Assembly (NCBI GenBank): GCA_023394035.1 | Contig: JAEXBK010000166.1 | Coordinates: 1 to 14,880 of the forward strand | Source of the DNA: Bacillota bacterium | GTDB taxonomy: Bacteria > Bacillota > Clostridia > Peptostreptococcales > Anaerovoracaceae | Direction: 5' to 3' | DNA: 14,880 bases | Shown: positions 1 to 7,377 of the stretch, one piece after another | Numbering within the stretch: position 1 is the first letter of the stretch | Layout of the letters: each line of letters starts with the position of its first letter | Notes under the pieces: generated by a model | Database searches by the model: none | What the model was told of the DNA's origin: nothing | Seen by the model: only the letters and a program-made list of their open reading frames with translations | Translations under genes and position numbers: made by a program

Positions 1-406
1 CTCTGATGCCGTGTTCTTCGAGAAGCTCAGTCGTAATGCCTCTGCCGCTGATTTTTTTGCCGGAAAAGCTTCCGTCGTAGATTGTATTCGAGCCGCATGA
101 CGGCGAGCTTTGCTTCAGGATTGCAAATAAAATCTCATTTTGCCCGGCAAGCTCAAGTGCAAATGAAGCTCCTCTTCTGTATGCTTCCGTAACATCAAAG
201 CCGTCGCTCCGAATGACTCTACCACCTCTCCTTTCCGCCGGAAGTCTCGGAACGGTAAGTCCTCCTGCCACCTCCGGGCATAAGGGAACAAGGCGGCCTT
301 CCGCCTTCCATTTAAGGAATAGAGGATCGAGCAGTGCTTTTTCTTTTCCGTCATATCTGTATATGCCGTCTCCGTAGAGACATGCGCTTACGAGTATCTT
401 CTTCAT
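1..406 (-). CDS. DUF523 family protein, 3' end cut by window edge
   Basis: The first 135 residues of a DUF523 (YbbK-like) protein are visible; the family is usually about 145-150 residues, so only the last few are missing. Its biochemical role is not established. The family pattern is clear: MKKILVSACLYG at the N-terminus, RYDG at 17-20, a CPE motif at 43-45, a PR-PAE segment at 53-58, and the ILK-SPSCGS motif at 96-106 followed by IYDGSFSGK. The cysteine many members carry just before RYDG is a tyrosine here (Y16); C9, C43 and C104 remain. The ATG at 406-404 overlaps the TGA of the upstream mechanosensitive channel gene as ATGA, and no Shine-Dalgarno is visible, so translation is probably coupled. 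It is the last visible gene of the typA - mscS-like - DUF523 run. Family assignment is firm, function unknown. Confidence 0.88.
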   Translation of the reverse strand, partial: MKKILVSACLYGDGIYRYDGKEKALLDPLFLKWKAEGRLVPLCPEVAGGLTVPRLPAERRGGRVIRSDGFDVTEAYRRGASFALELAGQNEILFAILKQSSPSCGSNTIYDGSFSGKKISGRGITTELLEEHGIR

Positions 407-1203
407 TTCGTATGAATATCGATCTGAGTATAAGGTATGGAAATATTTTCGCGGTCAAAGGCTTTCTTGACGTTCTCTTTTAGACGATAACCTGCCTCGT
501 AGAATGTCTCTGTCTTAGTCCATACTTTACAGTCAAATACGAGAGCACTTCTCCCCTGAGCCGAAAGTCCGACTATAGGTGCCGGTTCTTTTACGAAGAT
601 AGGATCCTCCGAAACGGCTTTTCTCAATATTTCCTTTACCTTGTCAATATCCGAGCCATATGCACACGAAAATTTTTCATCGACGCGCCTGAGTCCCGAA
701 GCCGTGTAGTTAAGGAGCACAGATGTATTGATCATACCGTTCGGTACAGATACTTTCTTGTTGTCCCATGTATGGAGCTTTGTAACCAGAAGGTCAATCT
801 CATCGACTACACCGAATGTATTTGCAGATCCCTTGATTTCTATCTCATCGCCTCTTCCGAATGGCTTGTTTATCAAAATCAAAATACCGCCGGCTACATT
901 TGCGAGGCTGTCCTTAAGTGCAAGTGCTATTGCAGCACCTCCTGCACCTAATATTGCAATCAGTGACGATGTGCTGATTCCTAAATTCTGCAAGAGCATT
1001 ATCAGAAGTGCAGCAAGCAAAATTATCTTTGTGCCGTTCACGATAAACGTATGAAGCGCCTTATCGAGTTTCCCACGCTTAAGAGCTTTTTTTTCGATTG
1101 CAACGGCTATTTTGATGGTCAAAATACCGAAAGCTATTATCAGAAATGTGCTTAGTACGGTTGATATTATTTCTTCCGAATGCTTGCTGAAATCAAAGTA
1201 CAT
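403..1203 (-). CDS. MscS-family mechanosensitive ion channel
   Basis: A 266-residue small-conductance mechanosensitive channel of the MscS type, expected to sit in the cytoplasmic membrane as a homoheptamer and release solutes on hypo-osmotic shock. Hydrophobic segments lie at about 12-35 (TM1) and 51-71 (TM2). The pore-lining TM3 at about 78-112 has the typical small-residue pattern LGAGGAAIALALKDSLANVA, followed by GGILILINKPFGRGDEIEI, which leads into the beta domain. The VPNG motif at 153-156 and the C-terminal alpha/beta domain (about 175-262) are also present. Length is close to E. coli MscS (286). The start at 1203 has a GGTAGGAG Shine-Dalgarno that lies in the last codons and stop of typA, 7 bp upstream, so the two are co-transcribed. 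Its stop overlaps the start of the DUF523 gene. Strict MscS versus another member of the family cannot be separated by eye. Confidence 0.93.
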   Translation of the reverse strand: MYFDFSKHSEEIISTVLSTFLIIAFGILTIKIAVAIEKKALKRGKLDKALHTFIVNGTKIILLAALLIMLLQNLGISTSSLIAILGAGGAAIALALKDSLANVAGGILILINKPFGRGDEIEIKGSANTFGVVDEIDLLVTKLHTWDNKKVSVPNGMINTSVLLNYTASGLRRVDEKFSCAYGSDIDKVKEILRKAVSEDPIFVKEPAPIVGLSAQGRSALVFDCKVWTKTETFYEAGYRLKENVKKAFDRENISIPYTQIDIHTK

Positions 1204-1210
1204 CAGTCTC

Positions 1211-3082
1211 CTACCTTCCTGAACGGCGGCGTTCGATCTCCTTGAGAAGCTTCTTTCTGAGTCTTATATCGTTTGGAGTAATTTCTACAAGCTCGTCGTC
1301 CGCTATAAATTCGAGTGCTTCTTCGAGAGTAAAGTGTCTCGCCGGCGAGAGCTTTACGTTTTCGTCGGTTCCGGCAGCACGCATATTTGTCGCTTTCTTT
1401 GCCTTGCACGGATTCACTTCCATGTCAAGATTTCTGGAGTTCATTCCGACGATCATGCCTTCGTATACCTTTGTTCCCGGTTCGGTAAAGAGCTGAACGC
1501 GCTCTCCTATATTGAAAAGTGCGTAAGGCGTGCATACGCCGTCTTCTATTGCGATCGCAACGCCGTTTGTTCTTCCCGGAATCTCACCCTTGTACTCCTC
1601 AAAGCTATAGAATCTTCTTTCCATAGAGCCTTCTCCGCGCGTATCGTTTATGAATTCCGAACGATATCCCAAAAGACCTCTCGTAGGAGCGTGGTATTCG
1701 AGACGCGTAAATCCGTTCTCGCCTGCCATCTGCAGCATCATGCCTTTCCTTATGTTGAGCTTGCTTATTACGGTTCCAGCGTATTCATCAGGTACTGATA
1801 TTACAACTTCCTCGATCGGTTCGAGCTTTTCGCCGTTTTCTCCTCGTCTGTAGATTACCTCAGGCTTTGATACCGCAAGCTCATATCCTTCGCGGCGCAT
1901 ATTTTCTATGAGTATTGAAAGGTGAAGTTCTCCGCGCCCCGATACCTTGAAGCAGTCAGTAGTTTCAGTATCCTCAACTCTAAGACCTACGTTTACCTCC
2001 AATTCTTTTCTGAGGCGTTCTCTTATATGTCTTGAAGTTACGTATTTGCCGACTTTACCTGCAAACGGTGATGTATTTACCATGAAGTTCATGGAGAGAG
2101 TAGGTTCCTCGATGTGGATAGTCCCAAGCGATTCCGCATAGCCCTTTTCGCATATCGTTTCACCGATCGATATATCGGCTATACCTGATACAACCACTAT
2201 GTCGCCGCATACCGCTTCTTCTACGGCAACGCGCTTAAGTCCTCTGTAAACGAAGAGCTGTCCTATCTTTCTTTCTGCAACTTCTCCGCCTTCCTTCGTT
2301 ATCGAAACGGTCTGTCCCGCCTTGATAACGCCTCTTGTAACTCTGCCGATTCCGAGTCTTCCTATGTAATCATCATATCCGAGCGAAGAAATCTGCATTT
2401 GAAGATGCTCTGCGCTCCTGTCAGGATAAGGCTCACAGTGCTTGATTATTGTGTCAAATAGCGGTCTGATGTCAAATCCGCCGTATCCTTCCGGCATGTG
2501 CTTAAGCTTTACTTCACCCTGCTGAACCTCGATGCCTTCTACTTCCTTAGGGTCATATACAGCTATTCCCTGTCTTGCTATACCGTAAAGTATCGGGAAA
2601 TCAAGCTGCTTGTCGTTGGCATTCAGATCCATGAAAAGCTCGTATACTTCGTCTACGACCTCGTCTATACGCGCGTCCTTTTTGTCGATTTTGTTTATAA
2701 ACAGAATCGGGTTGAGTCCCTGCTCGAGAGATTTTGTCAGTACAAATCTCGTCTGCGGCATCGGACCTTCGCTTGAGTCGACTAAAAGTATAACCGTATC
2801 TACGGTCTTCATTATACGTTCAACCTCGGATGAAAAGTCAGCATGTCCCGGAGTGTCTACGATATTTATTTTTACGTCGTCATGCATTATCGAGCAGTTC
2901 TTGGAATATATCGTTATTCCGCGTTCACGCTCTATATCATCTGAATCCATTACGCAGTCTACTACCGCTTCGTTATCTCTGAAAACGCCGCTCTGCTTAA
3001 GAAATGCGTCTACAAGAGTGGATTTTCCCGCATCGACGTGTGCGATTACTGCAATATTGATTATTTTCTGTCTTTCAGACAT
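1211..3082 (-). CDS. typA: TypA/BipA ribosome-associated translational GTPase
   Basis: A 623-residue TypA/BipA, the EF-G-like GTPase that binds the 70S ribosome and assists 50S assembly and growth under stress. G motifs in order: G1 AHVDAGKST at 14-22, G2 RGITI at 54-58, G3 DTPGH at 76-80 with the catalytic-type histidine H80, and G4 NKID at 130-133. EF-G-like domains II, III and V and the BipA-specific C-terminal domain follow, including the LEYHAPTRGLLGYRSEF stretch and NVKLSPARHFTLEEALEFI near the end. Length is slightly above the usual 605-615. The G1 motif reads DAGKS where E. coli-type BipA has DHGKT. The start at 3082 follows a GAAGG Shine-Dalgarno. The gene heads typA - mscS-like - DUF523 and has its own likely promoter overlapping the end of ung. 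Confidence 0.97.
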   Translation of the reverse strand: MSERQKIINIAVIAHVDAGKSTLVDAFLKQSGVFRDNEAVVDCVMDSDDIERERGITIYSKNCSIMHDDVKINIVDTPGHADFSSEVERIMKTVDTVILLVDSSEGPMPQTRFVLTKSLEQGLNPILFINKIDKKDARIDEVVDEVYELFMDLNANDKQLDFPILYGIARQGIAVYDPKEVEGIEVQQGEVKLKHMPEGYGGFDIRPLFDTIIKHCEPYPDRSAEHLQMQISSLGYDDYIGRLGIGRVTRGVIKAGQTVSITKEGGEVAERKIGQLFVYRGLKRVAVEEAVCGDIVVVSGIADISIGETICEKGYAESLGTIHIEEPTLSMNFMVNTSPFAGKVGKYVTSRHIRERLRKELEVNVGLRVEDTETTDCFKVSGRGELHLSILIENMRREGYELAVSKPEVIYRRGENGEKLEPIEEVVISVPDEYAGTVISKLNIRKGMMLQMAGENGFTRLEYHAPTRGLLGYRSEFINDTRGEGSMERRFYSFEEYKGEIPGRTNGVAIAIEDGVCTPYALFNIGERVQLFTEPGTKVYEGMIVGMNSRNLDMEVNPCKAKKATNMRAAGTDENVKLSPARHFTLEEALEFIADDELVEITPNDIRLRKKLLKEIERRRSGR

Positions 3083-3130
3083 GTTCTACCTTCTTTACTT
3101 ACTTAAATTTATATTCAAAAACAAATAGTT

Positions 3131-3159
3131 ATTATATCACGTTTCTATATTCCAGTCTA
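3131..3159 (-). promoter_or_regulatory. Extended -10 promoter for typA, overlapping the ung stop codon
   Basis: On the minus strand a TAGACT -35-like hexamer (3159-3154) lies 17 bp from a perfect extended -10, TGATATAAT (3139-3131). The TGA of the extended -10 is the stop codon of ung. Transcription would start near 3125, giving a leader of about 40 bases before the typA ATG at 3082. No terminator is visible between ung and typA, so typA may be read both from here and from the gltX promoter. This is sequence match only. Confidence 0.6.
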
Positions 3160-3820
3160 TCGGATTTCTTCCATTTTTTTGCAGGAAATCATTTGCTTTT
3201 GAAAAATATTTTCCTCCGAAAAATCCGTTATATGCAGAAAGCGGGCTTGGATGTGCGCCTTCAAGAATAAGATGATGAGATCCGCCTTCTTTTATGAGGG
3301 GTATTTTCGAGCGTGCATTTGCTCCCCACAAGATGAATACTATGGGTTCAGGTCCGGCAGCGAGCTTTGATATGACGCTGTCCGTAAATGTCTCCCAGCC
3401 TTTCCCTCTGTGTGAGCCTGCCTTATGCTCTCTTACGGTAAGTGCAGTGTTGAGAAGCAGGACACCCTGCTCAGCCCAAGGCACAAGGTAGCCGTTAAAC
3501 GGTTCGGGTCTTTTGATTCCGATATCGTCATTCAGCTCCTTAAATATGTTTACGAGCGACGGTGGCTGCTTGACTCCGGGCTTAACCGAAAAGGCCATGC
3601 CGTGCGCCTGCCCCGGCTCATGATAAGGATCCTGCCCGAGTATTACAACCTTGACATCATCAAAATCCGTTTTTTTGAACGCATTAAATATATCGTACAT
3701 GCCGGGATAGACCGTATGATTCTTGTATTCTCCTGCAAGAAAAACGCGAAGTCTTTGGTAGTATTCTTTTTGAAGCTCGTCCTTCAGGACATCATCCCAT
3801 TTGTTTCCGAAGTTTACCAA
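3137..3820 (-). CDS. ung: Uracil-DNA glycosylase, family 1
   Basis: A 227-residue family-1 uracil-DNA glycosylase, which removes uracil from DNA to begin base excision repair; the length is normal. All hallmark motifs are visible: GQDPYH at 62-67 with the catalytic water-activating D64, the PPSL segment at 86-89, LLLN at 121-124 with the uracil-recognising N124, and HPSPLS at 190-195 with catalytic H190 in the leucine-intercalation loop. The start is a TTG at 3820-3818, chosen because a full GGAGGT Shine-Dalgarno (3830-3825) sits at correct spacing and no better in-frame ATG is nearby. It begins 14 bp after the stop of gltX, so the two form an operon. The last codon and stop overlap the predicted typA promoter. 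Confidence 0.97.
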   Translation of the reverse strand: MVNFGNKWDDVLKDELQKEYYQRLRVFLAGEYKNHTVYPGMYDIFNAFKKTDFDDVKVVILGQDPYHEPGQAHGMAFSVKPGVKQPPSLVNIFKELNDDIGIKRPEPFNGYLVPWAEQGVLLLNTALTVREHKAGSHRGKGWETFTDSVISKLAAGPEPIVFILWGANARSKIPLIKEGGSHHLILEGAHPSPLSAYNGFFGGKYFSKANDFLQKNGRNPIDWNIET

Positions 3821-3824
3821 GTTT

Positions 3825-3830
3825 ACCTCC
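3825..3830 (-). promoter_or_regulatory. Ribosome binding site deciding the TTG start of ung
   Basis: GGAGGT on the minus strand, five bases (from the end of GGAGG) before TTG at 3820-3818. It lies in the 14-bp gap after the gltX stop and is the reason for accepting the rare TTG start. Confidence 0.8.
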
Positions 3831-3834
3831 GAGG

Positions 3835-5499
3835 TTAGAGCGCTGCAAGTGCGTCACCGATGCGACGCCTTGTCATTTCTTCGCCCATTATCTGCTGTAT
3901 ATCCCATACGTCAGGAGATTGCGCCCTTCCCATGAGTGCGATTCTGATTACCGTACTTACATGACCGACATGACCTTTGTATTCATCAGGATTTTTCTTA
4001 AAATCCTTCGGCTTTGCCGCATATCCGAGAGCTGCGCCTATCTCTCTGATCTTTCCGAACCATACAGACTGATCGTCAGCATGATCGTAGCCGTTAAGAT
4101 ATTCGCTCAGTATTTTCTTTGCATCTTCTTTTGATACTTCCTCAGGGAAGCTGTCTTCAGGCTTATACAGGCTGTCAAAGAAATAGCTTATGAACTCTAT
4201 TATCTGTCTTGCAAATATGAGATCCTTTCTCGGCTTTGCATCGTTTCTTCCGAGGTCAAGAATCTTCTCAAGGTATTCCCTGTCATCAAATATATGAAGT
4301 ATATCCGGTTTCGATTCGCTCGCCCAACTTCTCAGAAAATCGTAAAGTGCGCTTGCAGATTCGCGAAGAAGTACATCCTTGCTTATATCGTTCAGCTTGT
4401 TTAGATCAAAGAGCGCACCTGAATTGCTCATCTTTTCGGTCGTAAATTCAAATTCATCTATATCGGCATCCTGATTTTCCGCGCGCCATTCTTCGTAGTT
4501 CGAATTAAGTATCGTAAGCAGATATTCCCTTACTGCTGCAGGATGATAGCCCTCGCTCCTGTAATAGTCGAGCGAAAGCTCAGGGTCTTTTCTCTTTGAA
4601 AGCTTGCGCTTGTTACCTTCTTCGTCGAGCTTCATAAGCTGAGCCGTGTGACAATACACAGGCGGTTCCCAGCCAAGCTTCTCAAAAAGTTCTATGTGTA
4701 TAGGAAGCGACGGAAGCCACTCCGCTCCTCTTACTACATGAGTCGTTCTCATAAGATGATCGTCAACTACGTGTGCAAAATGATATGTCGGTATGCCGGT
4801 CGTTTTGAGAATAACGGTATCCTGGAAGTTCTCCGGCATTTCGAGCGTGCCTCTTATAGCATCTTTGACGAATATTTTTCTTACCGTCTCAGAGCTTTGG
4901 TTCGGATTGCCGTCTGAACGCAGTCTGATGACATAAGGCACTCCGCTCTTGACCTTCTCTTCTATCTCATCAAAAGTCAAAGCTCTCGATTTCGCATATG
5001 TGCCGTAGATTCCCGGATTTGCCTTTGCTTCTTCCTGTGATGCTCTTATCGCTGTAATTTCTTCTTCCGTCAAAAAGCACGGATATGCTTTACCCTCTGA
5101 AACGAGTTTTTTCGCAAAGCAAGCATATATATCTCCTCTTTTGCTCTGCGTGTAATCCCCGTAATTTCCGGTATCGCCCGTGAGCCCTGCCCCCTCGTCG
5201 AAGTTGATTCCGAAAAACTTTAGGGAGTCTATTATTATTTTGACTGCGCCTTCGACATAACGCTTGTCATCAGTATCTTCAATTCGGAGGAAAAATACGC
5301 CGCCTGACTGGTGAGCAAGTCTTTCGTCGACAAAGGCTCCGTAAAGATTGCCGAGATGAATAAAGCCTGTCGGTGAAGGTCCGAGTCTCGTCACCTTTGC
5401 ATTATCCGGCAGATTGCGTGGCGGATATTTCTTTTCTGTTTCTTCGGTTGTCATCTTTACTTCCGGGAACAAAAGCTCCGCTAATTTATTGTTATCCAT
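3835..5499 (-). CDS. gltX: Glutamyl-tRNA synthetase (long clostridial form)
   Basis: A class I glutamyl-tRNA synthetase of 554 residues that charges tRNA with glutamate. After an N-terminal extension of about 33 residues comes RLGPSPTGFIHLGN at 38-51, whose HLGN is the HIGH signature in altered form. FFLRIEDTD follows near 69-77, TYHFAHVVDDHLMRTTHVVRG near 238-258, and the KMSKS-type loop KLSKR at 299-303. The C-terminal third is the helical anticodon-binding part. It is longer than the usual 470-490 residues, as in a known clostridial branch. An ATG at 5532 in the same frame would add 11 residues, but 5499 is chosen because GGAGG (5509-5505) precedes it at good spacing and the promoter would start transcription right at 5535. 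No T-box leader is seen. Whether it also charges tRNA-Gln cannot be told here. Confidence 0.95.
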   Translation of the reverse strand: MDNNKLAELLFPEVKMTTEETEKKYPPRNLPDNAKVTRLGPSPTGFIHLGNLYGAFVDERLAHQSGGVFFLRIEDTDDKRYVEGAVKIIIDSLKFFGINFDEGAGLTGDTGNYGDYTQSKRGDIYACFAKKLVSEGKAYPCFLTEEEITAIRASQEEAKANPGIYGTYAKSRALTFDEIEEKVKSGVPYVIRLRSDGNPNQSSETVRKIFVKDAIRGTLEMPENFQDTVILKTTGIPTYHFAHVVDDHLMRTTHVVRGAEWLPSLPIHIELFEKLGWEPPVYCHTAQLMKLDEEGNKRKLSKRKDPELSLDYYRSEGYHPAAVREYLLTILNSNYEEWRAENQDADIDEFEFTTEKMSNSGALFDLNKLNDISKDVLLRESASALYDFLRSWASESKPDILHIFDDREYLEKILDLGRNDAKPRKDLIFARQIIEFISYFFDSLYKPEDSFPEEVSKEDAKKILSEYLNGYDHADDQSVWFGKIREIGAALGYAAKPKDFKKNPDEYKGHVGHVSTVIRIALMGRAQSPDVWDIQQIMGEEMTRRRIGDALAAL

Positions 5500-5504
5500 T
5501 TGGT

Positions 5505-5509
5505 CCTCC
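5505..5509 (-). promoter_or_regulatory. Ribosome binding site deciding the gltX start
   Basis: GGAGG on the minus strand, five bases before the ATG at 5499-5497. The upstream in-frame ATG at 5532 has only a distant GGAG and would lie almost at the predicted transcript end, so 5499 is the better start. Confidence 0.82.
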
Positions 5510-5541
5510 AAACAATTTATATATTTTTTCATACATAATTA

Positions 5542-5571
5542 ATTATATATTCATTCTCCATACTATTTCAA
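5542..5571 (-). promoter_or_regulatory. Sigma-70-type promoter for gltX-ung
   Basis: Minus strand: TTGAAA (-35, 5571-5566), 18-bp spacer, TATAAT (-10, 5547-5542). The predicted start is near 5535, about 36 bases before the gltX ATG at 5499. It lies in the 88-bp divergent gap shared with the DUF6873 gene, so the two transcription units may influence each other. Confidence 0.65.
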
Positions 5572-5583
5572 GCTAAATTATAG

Positions 5584-5589
5584 TATAAT
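5584..5589 (+). promoter_or_regulatory. Possible -10 box of the DUF6873/radical SAM unit
   Basis: A perfect TATAAT on the plus strand whose last two bases are the first two of the ATG at 5588. If it is the real -10, RNA would start near 5596-5597, at the second in-frame ATG (5597), giving a leaderless message. No convincing -35 is present 16-18 bp upstream, so this is a weak call. Confidence 0.35.
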
Positions 5590-6241
5590 GCCTTATATGA
5601 AAGCTTATTTATCAAAAGACGCAAATTCAAGACTGACAGAGTATCTTATTTCATCAGGCTACGATATCGAAACGGTGGAAACTCAAGGCATAGTCGGGAG
5701 ATATATTTCAAATCATCCCGATGTTTTTCTGTGCAAAATGGGAATAAGTGCCGACGCTCCGATCTTCCCTGCAACCACCGAAGACCTCGGTCTCGAATAC
5801 CCTGATGATGCTGTATTCTGCGCCGCATGCACAGGAAAATATTTCATACATAATCTAAGCATAACCGCACCGCTCCTCAGTGAAGCGGCTTCTGCGCTCG
5901 GCATGACTATGATAAATGTCAAGCAAGGATACAGCAAATGCAATATAGCGATCATAGACGAAAATTCTATAATCACATCCGACGCCGGAATAGCAAAGAG
6001 CTGCCGTCGCTATACCGATCTCGATATCCTTGAGATAACGCCGGGTCACATCAGGCTTGCCGGCTTTGATACAGGCTTTATAGGCGGAACCTGCGGCAGG
6101 CTCGGTGACGAAATCATATTTAACGGCGACCTGACGCACCATCCCGACTTCGCCTCTATACTCGAATTCATAGAAGCACGCTCTCTCAAATGTAAGTGGT
6201 TTCCCGAATACCAGCTTACCGATATAGGTTCTATTTTATAA
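5588..6241 (+). CDS. DUF6873 family protein, predicted GME fold
   Basis: A 217-residue protein that I recognise as the clostridial DUF6873 family, described as having the guanidino-group-modifying-enzyme (pentein) fold. The reaction is unknown. Typical segments are NHPDVFLCKMG at 42-52, GYSKCNIAIIDENSIITSDAGI at 114-135, HIRLAGFDTGFIGGTCGRLGDEIIFNGDL at 154-182 with HHPDF after it, and the terminal LTDIGSIL. There is no signal peptide or membrane segment, so it is probably cytoplasmic. The start is uncertain: ATG at 5588 or at 5597 (MKAYLSKD), and neither has a Shine-Dalgarno. The stop is two bases before the ATG of the radical SAM gene, so the pair is surely one unit. It is divergent from gltX. 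Family call from memory of its motifs; function unassigned. Confidence 0.8.
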   Translation: MPYMKAYLSKDANSRLTEYLISSGYDIETVETQGIVGRYISNHPDVFLCKMGISADAPIFPATTEDLGLEYPDDAVFCAACTGKYFIHNLSITAPLLSEAASALGMTMINVKQGYSKCNIAIIDENSIITSDAGIAKSCRRYTDLDILEITPGHIRLAGFDTGFIGGTCGRLGDEIIFNGDLTHHPDFASILEFIEARSLKCKWFPEYQLTDIGSIL

Positions 6242-6243
6242 CC

Positions 6244-7272
6244 ATGAAAAAACACGCGATAATTCCGATATTCATCCCTCATCTGGGGTGCAGACACCTC
6301 TGCGTATTCTGCAATCAAAACAATATAGCTGCGAGACAGCATGCGGCAACGGAAGACGAAGTCATTTCCACGATAGAAGCATACCTTTCGGGACTCTCCC
6401 ATATTTCGCCTGCCGAAATTGAAATCGCTTTTTACGGCGGCAGCTTTACCGGCATCCCTCTTTCGATGCAGAACAATTATCTCGAAATCGCCGAAAGATA
6501 CGTAAAATCAGGGCGAGTCTCATCCATACATCTTTCGACGAGACCCGATTACATAGACGAAGAAATACTTGAAAACCTGAAGGCGCATAGTGTAAAGACG
6601 ATAGAGCTCGGCGTTCAGTCCTTTGATAATTCCGTTCTCGAACAATCAAAGCGCGGTCATGACGCGGCTACTGTCATAAGAGCTTCCGAAATGATAAAAG
6701 CCTTCGGTTTTGACCTCGGCATCCAGCTCATGGTCGGGCTTCCGGGCGACAGCTTTGAGTCGTGCATATACTCGGCAAAAGAAACAACAAAACTCGCACC
6801 GAAGCTGGCAAGGCTCTATCCTGTCGTAGTTATAGATGACACCGAGCTTTTTGATATGTATAAAAGCGGCACTTATGAGCCGCTTTCGCGCGACGAAGCC
6901 ATCGCAAGAACTAAAGAAATGTACATTATCCTCCATAATGCAGGCATCAAAATCATGCGTGTCGGACTAAAGAGCACGGATCTCATAGGAAGCGGTGAGC
7001 TTTCGGTAATAAACGGCGGCACGTATCATCCCGCCTTCAGGCAGCTCGTTGAAGGTGAAATCGCTTACGACAAAATTGTTTCCGAGCTTCGCAGGCTCCC
7101 ACATTCTCCCTCAAAGGTTGATATTTCAAGCAATCCGGAGTGGTTTTCAAATATGATAGGTAACTGCTCAATCAACAAAAATCGCTTCGCGGGCGAATTT
7201 CCTATGTTCAATATAAGGTATCTTGTCGATCATGCCTTAGGCGATATGGAGTTTAGCATCAAGGTTAAGTAG
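6244..7272 (+). CDS. Elp3-like radical SAM protein without acetyltransferase domain
   Basis: A 342-residue radical SAM enzyme. The iron-sulfur cluster motif CRHLCVFC gives C16, C20 and C23 (CX3CX2C), preceded by IIPIFIPHLGC. FYGGSFTGIP at 63-72 is the SAM-binding glycine motif. STRPDYI at 98-104, LGVQSFD at 122-128 and QLMVGLPGDS at 161-170 follow, the last two being typical of the Elp3/HemN-like branch. It has the radical SAM part of Elp3 but not the C-terminal GNAT domain, and its substrate is unknown. The frame stays open upstream to a GTG at 6196, but that would overlap the DUF6873 gene; the ATG at 6244 fits the conserved MKKHAIIP start. No Shine-Dalgarno lies within 5-10 bases, so translation is likely coupled to the DUF6873 stop. 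A strong terminator follows. Confidence 0.87.
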   Translation: MKKHAIIPIFIPHLGCRHLCVFCNQNNIAARQHAATEDEVISTIEAYLSGLSHISPAEIEIAFYGGSFTGIPLSMQNNYLEIAERYVKSGRVSSIHLSTRPDYIDEEILENLKAHSVKTIELGVQSFDNSVLEQSKRGHDAATVIRASEMIKAFGFDLGIQLMVGLPGDSFESCIYSAKETTKLAPKLARLYPVVVIDDTELFDMYKSGTYEPLSRDEAIARTKEMYIILHNAGIKIMRVGLKSTDLIGSGELSVINGGTYHPAFRQLVEGEIAYDKIVSELRRLPHSPSKVDISSNPEWFSNMIGNCSINKNRFAGEFPMFNIRYLVDHALGDMEFSIKVK

Positions 7273-7327
7273 CTTATAGCAATGCTGAGGCGGCGAGTTG
7301 TTATCAAAATACGAATCCCGAAACCTG

Positions 7328-7376
7328 AAGAGCCTGCACACGGCTGATGCGCCGATGCAGGCTCTTTTGATTTTTG
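7328..7376 (+). terminator. Intrinsic terminator of the DUF6873/radical SAM unit
   Basis: An 11-bp perfect stem (AAGAGCCTGCA at 7328-7338 with TGCAGGCTCTT at 7356-7366) encloses an inner 4-bp stem, CGGC at 7341-7344 with GCCG at 7351-7354. It is followed by TTTTGATTTTTG on the plus strand. The T-rich tail runs up to the final codons of the convergent ABC gene (stop at 7380-7378). On the minus strand the same hairpin has no T run after it, so it looks one-directional. Confidence 0.9.
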
Positions 7377-7377
7377 T

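Noticed and set aside
1203..1409. Minus-strand frame of 68 codons within the end of typA
   Set aside because: It is a shifted reading of the typA coding sequence with a low-complexity, basic product; typA itself is intact there.
2610..3128. Plus-strand frame of 172 codons opposite typA
   Set aside because: Antisense shadow of the conserved GTPase domain, serine-rich, with no plausible ribosome site or family motif.
5500..5587. T-box leader for gltX
   Set aside because: The gap is only 88 bp, with a promoter that would start RNA about 36 bases before the ATG; there is no room for a T-box or its terminator.
6196..6243. Upstream GTG start adding 16 residues to the radical SAM protein
   Set aside because: It would overlap the DUF6873 gene, and the extra residues do not resemble the family, whose N-terminus fits the ATG at 6244.
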